In this document: one piece after another, positions 5,844 through 10,974 of the stretch | How the letters are laid out: every line of letters starts with the position of its first letter | Numbering within the stretch: position 1 is the first letter of the stretch | Assembly: GCA_021160185.1 (NCBI GenBank) | Contig: JAGHDA010000082.1 | Span: 1-10,974 of the forward strand | Length of the DNA: 10,974 bases | Source of the DNA: Verrucomicrobiota bacterium | Lineage (GTDB): Bacteria > Verrucomicrobiota > Verrucomicrobiia > Limisphaerales > CAZBKV01 | Direction of reading: 5' to 3' | The notes under the pieces: model-generated | What the model was told of the DNA's origin: nothing | Databases searched by the model: none | Seen by the model: only the letters and a program-made list of their open reading frames with translations | Made by a program: the position numbers and the translations under genes

Positions 5844-7007
5844 TCATTTCGTTTTCAGGTACGCCAAGGCGGCCACACAAAAAAGGGCATTGATGATATA
5901 AAAACGAGTAACGATCTTCGTCTCTTCCCAGCCAAGCTTTTCGAAATGATGGTGGATGGGCGTGCAAAGGAAAGGCCGCATGTCTCTTTTGAACAGCCAC
6001 CTGCTCCCTCGGGAGGAAATCACTTGAATGACAACCGAGCCGATCTCGGCCAGGAAGACTCCGGAAGCGATCAGGACCACATCGATCCGATGCACAAGGA
6101 GCGCTATGACGCCAATGGCGCCGCCCAGGGCAAGCGCTCCGGTGTCGCCCATGAAAACCTGGGCGGGATAGCAGTTGAACCAAAGGAAGCCCAAGCACGC
6201 CCCCGCCATCGCGCTGGTGAAAACCGTGAGCTCTCCCGCTCCCTGGATATGGGGCGTGTTAAGGTAATCGGCCATGATGGCATGACTGGCCACATAGGTG
6301 ACGACCACCAACACGCCGGTAACGATGCTCGTGCAGCCGATCGCCAATCCGTCCATTCCGTCGGTGAGGTTCACTGCGTTGCTGAGCCCTACGATGAGCA
6401 AGACCGAAGCTGCCGCGCCCAGCAGCGCGAGAAAGCTGAAAGCCTCCCGCCCTCCCAGGGAGACGAGGGTGTCCGAGACCAACATCCGGCGGCCGGGATA
6501 CACCCAGAGCACCATAACAATGAGAATTGCCACTGCGACTTGAGCCAGAAACTTCGCCCTTGCGCTCAGTCCCGCCCGGCGCGCGCCGCCTTCGATTTTT
6601 CCCATATCGTCCCAAACCCCGATGAAGGTCAGGCCCAGCATCGAAAACATCGTGACGATCACCAACTCGTTGAGCTGGGCCCACAAAAGCGCGCTTACAT
6701 CGATCGCGCCCACGATGAGCACCCCTCCCATGGTGGGCACGTGCTTCTTTCGAGCTTTTTTCCCGGAAGAGTCTTCCGCGGGGGATTTCACCTCGGGCCG
6801 GGCTTCGGGCACGTAACCTTGGGAAAAATACCGCCGAAGATACTCAATGACTCGGCGACCGAACCCGAGGGTCAGGAGCAAAGCGGTTACAGCCGCCCCC
6901 GCGCTGCGGAGAGTGATGGATTGGAAAGCGCTCAGCCAAGCCGTCAGGTCCGCCTGCGGCGTGCCGGCAAAGCGCTCCAGAATGGCTTGGCTCAGATAGT
7001 ACACCAC
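5844..7007 (-). CDS. mraY: Phospho-N-acetylmuramoyl-pentapeptide-transferase MraY
   Basis: A 387-residue polytopic membrane enzyme that transfers phospho-MurNAc-pentapeptide from UDP to undecaprenyl phosphate, giving lipid I. Visible family signatures are PTMGG (91-95), GVWDDMGK (130-137, catalytic Asp pair 133/134), NLTDGMDG (213-220), FMGDTGALALGG (285-296, Asp288) and PIHHHFEKLGWEE (350-362, the triple-His loop). Several hydrophobic segments between these agree with the usual ten helices. A Lys/Glu-rich cytoplasmic stretch at about 66-90 is slightly longer than in E. coli. The start codon is GTG at 7007, immediately followed by a second GTG; the first is preferred because GGAGG at 7021-7017 is 9 nt away. 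The gene overlaps the end of murF by 16 nt, suggesting coupled translation. It is the last gene before the only sizeable intergenic gap, which may mark an operon subdivision. Confidence 0.97.
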   Translation of the reverse strand: MVYYLSQAILERFAGTPQADLTAWLSAFQSITLRSAGAAVTALLLTLGFGRRVIEYLRRYFSQGYVPEARPEVKSPAEDSSGKKARKKHVPTMGGVLIVGAIDVSALLWAQLNELVIVTMFSMLGLTFIGVWDDMGKIEGGARRAGLSARAKFLAQVAVAILIVMVLWVYPGRRMLVSDTLVSLGGREAFSFLALLGAAASVLLIVGLSNAVNLTDGMDGLAIGCTSIVTGVLVVVTYVASHAIMADYLNTPHIQGAGELTVFTSAMAGACLGFLWFNCYPAQVFMGDTGALALGGAIGVIALLVHRIDVVLIASGVFLAEIGSVVIQVISSRGSRWLFKRDMRPFLCTPIHHHFEKLGWEETKIVTRFYIINALFCVAALAYLKTK

Positions 7008-8491
7008 AGACGCGTTCCTCCATTTTTCAACCGCCGCCCCGCGTGATCGCCCTCTTGGCCGAAGGCTTCTTCCAACCTGCGAACGATCCGCTCCAATCCC
7101 ACCGAACGGGACGCCTTTACCAACACCGCGTCTCCCGGACGTAGGAGGCGGACCGCCCCTTCAACCAAATCCTCGACCTGATCGAACTCAAACGCCTTGG
7201 CGCCGGCCTCCCGGGCCGCCTGAGCCATCACAGCGGCCATCTCGCCCACGGCGAACAGGGCGCTTACCCCCGCGCGCGCCGCGGCGCGTCCGATCCGGGC
7301 ATGCTCAGCAGGAGCGCAGGAGCCCAATTCGGCCATATCGCCCAGAATCGCCACCTTCCGGCGTCCCGCGCCCGCCTCGGCCAAAGTTTCCAATGCGTTG
7401 AGCATTGAAGCCGGATTCGCATTGTACGTGTCGTCCAGAAGAAGAAGACCGCCGCGCTCCCGACACACCAATCGGCCCGGCGGCGGCGGGCAAGAGGCTA
7501 GAGCGCGGCGAATTGCTCTCGCTTCCACCCCCAACGCCCGGCCCGCCGCGACGGCCATAGCCGCGTTCACCGCCTGCGCCCGGCCCAAAAACTTGAGTTT
7601 GTATTCCCCGGAAAACGCCGGTGCCGGAGCTTCCAAATGAAAGCGAACGCCTTGAGAAGTGGAAACAGCCTTGGCAACGCGCCATTCGTTCGCGGGTCCG
7701 AAGCCGGCGCGCTCCACGGGGCAGCGCGCCCAGGCAAGAAGGCGGTCCAGCCCCTCGCAATCGCCGCAGACGAAGAGCCGCCCTTCCGACGGCAAGGCGC
7801 GGGCCAAAGCCCCCTCCTCTTCGATCACGCCTTCGATTCCTTTGAAGAATTCCAGATGCTCAGGGCCGATGGAAGTAATCGCTCCGTAATCGGGACGGAT
7901 GATCCTCAGCAAGAAAGCCAGCTCGCCGGGATGGTTGGTTCCCGCCTCGACCACTGCGGCCCAGTGTTCGGAAGTCAAGCCCAACAGGGTAAGCGGAACG
8001 CCGATTCGGTTGTTATAGTTTCCCGGGCTGGCCAACACAGGACCGCGCTGGCGGAGAACGGCCGCAAGCATCTCCTTGAAGCTGGTTTTGCCGTTGGAGC
8101 CCGCCACGGCGACAACCGGACCGCGGAATCGGCGGCGAATCTCCGAAGCCAAGTCGGCCAGCGCCCTATAGCTGTCTTCCACTACAAGGAGCCGGCCTTG
8201 GGGCAAATCGCCAAGGGCTTTCATTCGATCGCGCTGCACCACGGCGGCCGCAGCGCCCGCCTCCAACGCGGCGCGGACAAAGTCGTGGCCGTCGTAACGC
8301 GGCCCGGGCAGCGCCACAAACAAATCGCCCGGGGCAAGACGCCGCGAGTCGGTCCCAACGGCCCGCACAGGCCGGTCCGCAGGCCCGCAAAACGCGGCTT
8401 TGCACGCCGCGGCCGTCTCTCCAAGCCGGCGGAACCTGATCTCCGGCCTCCCTTCCCGCGCAGAGGAATTGTTGTCTCCTTGGTCCGACAT
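6992..8491 (-). CDS. murF: UDP-N-acetylmuramoyl-tripeptide--D-alanyl-D-alanine ligase MurF
   Basis: A 499-residue cytoplasmic Mur ligase that joins D-Ala-D-Ala to UDP-MurNAc-tripeptide using ATP, the last soluble step before MraY. The N-terminal substrate domain spans about 17-115 (VGTDSRRLAPGDLFVAL is the MurE/F-type motif). The ATPase domain has P-loop GSNGKTS (131-137), then GNYNNRIGVPLTLL (157-170) and EHLEFF (211-216). The C-terminal domain includes DDTYNANPASM (353-363) and GDMAELG (384-390), typical of MurF rather than MurE. The ATG at 8491 is preferred: it lies 19 nt after the ftsI stop, whereas in-frame GTG 8506 or TTG 8539 would lack a better ribosome site or overlap ftsI. A weak GGTGA sits about 11 nt upstream. 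The protein is somewhat longer than the usual ~450 residues. Its last ~20 codons run past the domain and contain the mraY ribosome site and start, so the tail may be shaped by the overlap. Confidence 0.95.
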   Translation of the reverse strand: MSDQGDNNSSAREGRPEIRFRRLGETAAACKAAFCGPADRPVRAVGTDSRRLAPGDLFVALPGPRYDGHDFVRAALEAGAAAAVVQRDRMKALGDLPQGRLLVVEDSYRALADLASEIRRRFRGPVVAVAGSNGKTSFKEMLAAVLRQRGPVLASPGNYNNRIGVPLTLLGLTSEHWAAVVEAGTNHPGELAFLLRIIRPDYGAITSIGPEHLEFFKGIEGVIEEEGALARALPSEGRLFVCGDCEGLDRLLAWARCPVERAGFGPANEWRVAKAVSTSQGVRFHLEAPAPAFSGEYKLKFLGRAQAVNAAMAVAAGRALGVEARAIRRALASCPPPPGRLVCRERGGLLLLDDTYNANPASMLNALETLAEAGAGRRKVAILGDMAELGSCAPAEHARIGRAAARAGVSALFAVGEMAAVMAQAAREAGAKAFEFDQVEDLVEGAVRLLRPGDAVLVKASRSVGLERIVRRLEEAFGQEGDHAGRRLKNGGTRLWCTI

Positions 8492-8510
8492 CGCTTGTGT
8501 GTTCACCGGT

Positions 8511-10448
8511 TCAACGAAGCGCGCTCTGCGGCGGCGCAACGGAGATCTCTCCCAACGGCGCGCTGACGATCATGTCCCACCGCGTCCGACCCAATTCCGG
8601 AGCGGCTCCGGGCGCTTTGTCCGGCAAGATGCCTAGGTAGCGGGCAACCTGTTCGGCAATGGCGCGAAAGACGGGCGCTGCAACCACGCTGCCGTAGTAG
8701 CCGATCCGCGGATTCGGCTCGTCCACGCCCACCAGAATGCACAACCTGGGGCGATTGACGGGGAAAAAGCCTACGAAAGAAGCATAGTATTTTCCGGAAA
8801 CATAGCCTCGACCGCGCACGACCTTTTGCGCGGTTCCTGTTTTCCCGGCCACTGTGTACCGCGCCAACGCCGCGCCAGGAGCGGTGCCCCCTTCCGCCAC
8901 CACGCTGCGCAAAGCTTCCGCCAGCAAGCGCGCCGTCTCCGGCCGGATGACCTGGCGCACTTTAATCGGCGGCACTTCCCGCCACACGCGTCCCTGGGCA
9001 TCGACAATCCTGGCGACCAGCCGCGGCCGCATATAGGCCCCGTGATTGGCCACCGCGCTCATTGCCATGGCCACTTGCAGAGGCGTGGCGCTCATGGCGT
9101 GGCCGATGGCGACGCGCGCGAAATCCATGTAGCGGCGCTGTTTGTTCAAACGGGGCACCCGGCCAGCGACCTCGCCCGGAAGCGGCACGCCGGTGCGCTG
9201 CCCGAAGCCAAAAGCCGCGATCGTTTCCTGAAGCTCCTCCTCGGGGATGCGCTGAAAGGCGAGGATCGCCGTGCCGATGTTGGAAGATTTGGCCAGCACT
9301 TCCCGGGCGCGCAACAGCCCGTAAGCGTGGTGATCGTGGAGGCTCGCATACCGCCAGTAGCCGTGTTGACAATCCACCATGTCATCCAGCCCAAACCGGC
9401 CGTGTTCGAGTCCGGCGGCGAAGGTGACCACCTTCATCGTGGAACCGGGGTCGAATCGGGCTGCGATCGCCATGTTGAACTGGCGGCCGACTCCCGCCGC
9501 GGGGCGGTTAGGGTCGAACGGAGGCCAATTGGCCATCGCCAGGATGTCGCCGGCGCTCGGATCAATCACAAGAGCGCACGCCCTTTGGGCCTGGAACTTC
9601 TCGCCTGCCTTGGCCACTTCACGTTCCGCGATCGCTTGGATCACGCTGTCGATCGTAAGCTGGACAGAAAGCCCCTCCCGCGGCTCGGCGATCAAGCGCC
9701 CATAGCGGATTTCGCCCGGAACGCCCTGGAGGAGATTTTCCATGGAAAGTTCCAGCCCGAGCGCGCCGGTCTCCAGTTCGATGGGGAGCCCGTCCATGGT
9801 TCGCGGCTCCCTTCGGACAAAGCCTACCACCTGGCCCGCCAAGGAACCGGCCGGGTAGCCTCGCTTGAAACCGTCCTCGTCAAACACGCCCCGAAGGCGA
9901 ATGGCTCGGAGGCAAGATCGCGTCCGCCAATTCAATCGAGCCTCTTCTTCCTTGGGCCGCCCGAAGTCAAGCTCCCGCATGGCCCGCCGCGTTCGACGCC
10001 ACGTCGCCAACGGCACGTCCTTCTTGAGAACGACGTACCGGAGATCGACCTCGTTGGTCCCCACCCTAACCTTTCGAGGGCGGAGTTTTTGAAACACCCA
10101 CTCCTCCTCCAACCCCAGCGTCTCCGCCAGCGCGCGCGCCGCCTCCTGACGGCCGACGACCATCAAGGAAGGATCCGCGCAAACGGTTTTCACCGGAACG
10201 CTCAAGGCCAGTTTCTCGCCGCGTCGATCCAGAATGGCGCCTCGGGGCGCCGGGACCAGGCCGCGCACCACGCCTACGCGCCGCGCCTCCCGCGCCCATT
10301 CCTGGTGTTGGATCACTTCAATGTAATAGCACCATACAAAAAGACAGATAAAAATCGTCCAGGCCACCCCTGTCACTATCCTGGCTCGCCATCGACAAAC
10401 CGGCTCGACACGGGTGGTCCGCGCTCCAACCTTTTCCTTAGCGCTCAT
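8511..10448 (-). CDS. ftsI: Class B penicillin-binding protein, septal transpeptidase FtsI (PBP3)
   Basis: A 645-residue membrane-anchored D,D-transpeptidase that cross-links septal peptidoglycan together with the polymerase FtsW. A short basic cytoplasmic tail is followed by one membrane helix (about 24-42). The class B dimerisation region begins with the conserved RGAILDRRGEKLA (69-81). The transpeptidase domain (about 285-605) carries all three active-site motifs: STMK (336-339, nucleophile Ser336 in RFDPGSTMK), SSN (388-390) and KTGT (536-539). No PASTA domains follow; the last ~35 residues are a low-complexity tail. The length is normal to slightly long for FtsI. The ATG at 10448 is supported by AAGGAGG (10460-10454) 5 nt upstream and overlaps the ftsL end by 11 nt. 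murF starts 19 nt after the stop, with no room for the murE usually found here. A SpoVD-type class B PBP would look similar, but the neighbourhood points to FtsI. Confidence 0.96.
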   Translation of the reverse strand: MSAKEKVGARTTRVEPVCRWRARIVTGVAWTIFICLFVWCYYIEVIQHQEWAREARRVGVVRGLVPAPRGAILDRRGEKLALSVPVKTVCADPSLMVVGRQEAARALAETLGLEEEWVFQKLRPRKVRVGTNEVDLRYVVLKKDVPLATWRRTRRAMRELDFGRPKEEEARLNWRTRSCLRAIRLRGVFDEDGFKRGYPAGSLAGQVVGFVRREPRTMDGLPIELETGALGLELSMENLLQGVPGEIRYGRLIAEPREGLSVQLTIDSVIQAIAEREVAKAGEKFQAQRACALVIDPSAGDILAMANWPPFDPNRPAAGVGRQFNMAIAARFDPGSTMKVVTFAAGLEHGRFGLDDMVDCQHGYWRYASLHDHHAYGLLRAREVLAKSSNIGTAILAFQRIPEEELQETIAAFGFGQRTGVPLPGEVAGRVPRLNKQRRYMDFARVAIGHAMSATPLQVAMAMSAVANHGAYMRPRLVARIVDAQGRVWREVPPIKVRQVIRPETARLLAEALRSVVAEGGTAPGAALARYTVAGKTGTAQKVVRGRGYVSGKYYASFVGFFPVNRPRLCILVGVDEPNPRIGYYGSVVAAPVFRAIAEQVARYLGILPDKAPGAAPELGRTRWDMIVSAPLGEISVAPPQSALR

Positions 10449-10803
10449 CGGCTCCTCCTTCCATTGCCAGTTCGCCGCCAGCCCGGTTCGGTTCGATCAA
10501 ACGAAGCATTTGCTCCTCGCTCGGAGGCCGAAGATCCAACCCAAGCCGCCGCAGCCGATCCTTGATCTCCCATGCGCTCTGAAGGCGGCAAGCTTCCTTC
10601 TCCAAAGCGGCGTTGCTCCGATGCAACTCTTGCCATTGCGCCTCCAACCGACGGACCCGTCGCTCTAACTCGATGTTGCGGCAGCGATGCCAAACCTGCA
10701 GGAACACCACCGCGCAGAGAAACACCATGAACGCCGCCGTCGTCACCACCAGCGGAGAAAACGCCCATTCCCATCCCCGCGGCCGTCTCCGTGCGCTCTT
10801 CAT
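10438..10803 (-). CDS. ftsL: FtsL-like divisome protein: one membrane segment plus coiled coil
   Basis: A 121-residue bitopic protein sits in the rsmH-ftsI interval, where FtsL is normally found. Residues 1-16 are a basic cytoplasmic tail (MKSARRRPRG), about 17-38 form a hydrophobic helix, and about 43-85 are a charged heptad-like segment (RNIELERRVRRLEAQWQELH onward) expected to be a periplasmic coiled coil. It ends with IKDRLRRLGLDLRPPSEEQ, resembling the FtsL family ending (helix, LGM-like turn, then Pro). In the family, FtsL pairs with a DivIC/FtsB-type partner and helps activate FtsWI. The start at 10803 is chosen because GGAGG lies 7 nt upstream (10815-10811) and the ATG overlaps the rsmH stop as ATGA; the same frame stays open further upstream, but that part overlaps rsmH codons. 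The 3' end overlaps ftsI by 11 nt. FtsL diverges strongly in sequence, so the name rests mainly on topology and position. Confidence 0.8.
   Translation of the reverse strand: MKSARRRPRGWEWAFSPLVVTTAAFMVFLCAVVFLQVWHRCRNIELERRVRRLEAQWQELHRSNAALEKEACRLQSAWEIKDRLRRLGLDLRPPSEEQMLRLIEPNRAGGELAMEGGADER
10454..10460 (-). promoter_or_regulatory. Strong Shine-Dalgarno sequence of ftsI
   Basis: AAGGAGG read on the minus strand, 5 nt before the ftsI ATG and inside the last codons of the FtsL-like gene. It fixes the ftsI start at 10448 and shows that strong SD sites are used in this genome, a useful comparison for the SD-less LysM gene. Confidence 0.75.
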
Positions 10804-10974
10804 TGCAGGGCCTCCAGTTTCTCCATCGCGTACAGCGCCGCCGAACGAGCCCTCGGGTTCCCCGCAATCTCCTCTTGAGAAGGACGGATCGCGCGCCGTG
10901 CTATCCACCGAAGCTGCGGAGGGCGCGGCCTCCGAAACTCGGGCAAATCCACCTCGCCATGCGTCTCGTAGCTG
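10800..10974 (-). CDS. rsmH: 16S rRNA (cytosine(1402)-N(4))-methyltransferase RsmH, C-terminal end (partial)
   Basis: Only the last 57 codons are present; the gene runs off the right edge. RsmH (MraW) methylates N4 of cytosine 1402 in 16S rRNA in the cytoplasm and is usually the first or second gene of the dcw cluster. Translating the minus strand from base 10973 gives an open frame to a TGA at 10802-10800. The tail contains RRAIRPSQEEIAGNPRARSA, which matches the conserved C-terminal signature of RsmH (basic/Pro-Ile segment, then NPRxRSAxLR); the last R is replaced here, the sequence reading SAALYAMEKLEALQ. The stop overlaps the ATG of the FtsL-like gene in an ATGA tetranucleotide, implying translational coupling. 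The SAM-binding domain lies outside the window, so identification rests on the C-terminal motif and gene order. Confidence 0.9.
   Translation of the reverse strand, partial: SYETHGEVDLPEFRRPRPPQLRWIARRAIRPSQEEIAGNPRARSAALYAMEKLEALQ

Noticed and set aside
1478..10565. Long plus-strand open frames of about 480-620 codons (3112-4974, 8826-10565, 1478-3097, 5610-7046) opposite the cluster genes
   Set aside because: They lie antisense to well-identified genes, are rich in Arg, Pro, Gln and His, lack recognisable domains, and arise from the GC bias of the sense codons.
10804..10908. N-terminal extension of the FtsL-like protein to an upstream start at 10908
   Set aside because: The extra 35 residues overlap the conserved rsmH C-terminus in another frame and lack a membrane or domain pattern; the ATG at 10803 has a good GGAGG and an ATGA overlap.
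1..10974. Search for CRISPR arrays, insertion sequences, integrase or attachment sites, toxin-antitoxin or defence genes
   Set aside because: Nothing of this kind was seen; the window is fully occupied by dcw genes and one short gap.

Overview
This window holds one gene cluster read entirely from the minus strand, in transcription order from right to left: rsmH (3' end) - ftsL-like - ftsI - murF - mraY - [193-nt gap containing a possible small ORF] - LysM protein - ftsW - murG - ddl - ftsQ - ftsA (5' part). It is a division and cell wall (dcw) cluster, making lipid-linked peptidoglycan precursors and the septal machinery that uses them. The cluster is entered inside rsmH on the right and left inside ftsA on the left, so an mraZ-like gene may lie beyond the right end and ftsZ beyond the left end; neither is visible.

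The DNA is GC-rich (roughly 60% by eye) and every gene looks intact and chromosomal. Having a double-LysM membrane protein between mraY and ftsW, and ddl directly before ftsQ-ftsA, recalls dcw clusters of the PVC group, most likely Verrucomicrobiota or a relative. That placement is inference from gene order; no rRNA or other phylogenetic marker is present.

Genes are packed tightly: rsmH/ftsL, ftsW/murG and ftsQ/ftsA share ATGA stop-start overlaps, ftsL/ftsI overlap by 11 nt, murF/mraY by 16 nt and ddl/ftsQ by about 22 nt. The gaps ftsI-murF, murG-ddl and LysM-ftsW are 19, 27 and 40 nt. No convincing intrinsic terminator was seen, so the cluster is probably one operon or two with an internal promoter. 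There is no stretch over 300 bases without a gene.

Together the proteins act as follows. Ddl makes D-Ala-D-Ala, MurF adds it to the UDP-MurNAc-tripeptide, MraY moves the product onto undecaprenyl phosphate (lipid I), and MurG adds GlcNAc (lipid II). FtsW polymerises lipid II and FtsI cross-links it, while FtsL, FtsQ and FtsA belong to the divisome that positions and controls the synthase. The LysM protein probably anchors to or senses septal peptidoglycan.

Two things stand out. First, murE, murD, murC and murB are absent, although murE would be expected between ftsI and murF and murC-murB between murG and ddl; those junctions are clean. Second, the only sizeable gap (mraY to LysM) carries a 44-codon ORF with a near-perfect Shine-Dalgarno sequence, followed after 11 nt by the LysM start, which has no recognisable ribosome binding site of its own. 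I found no CRISPR, mobile element, tRNA or defence system.
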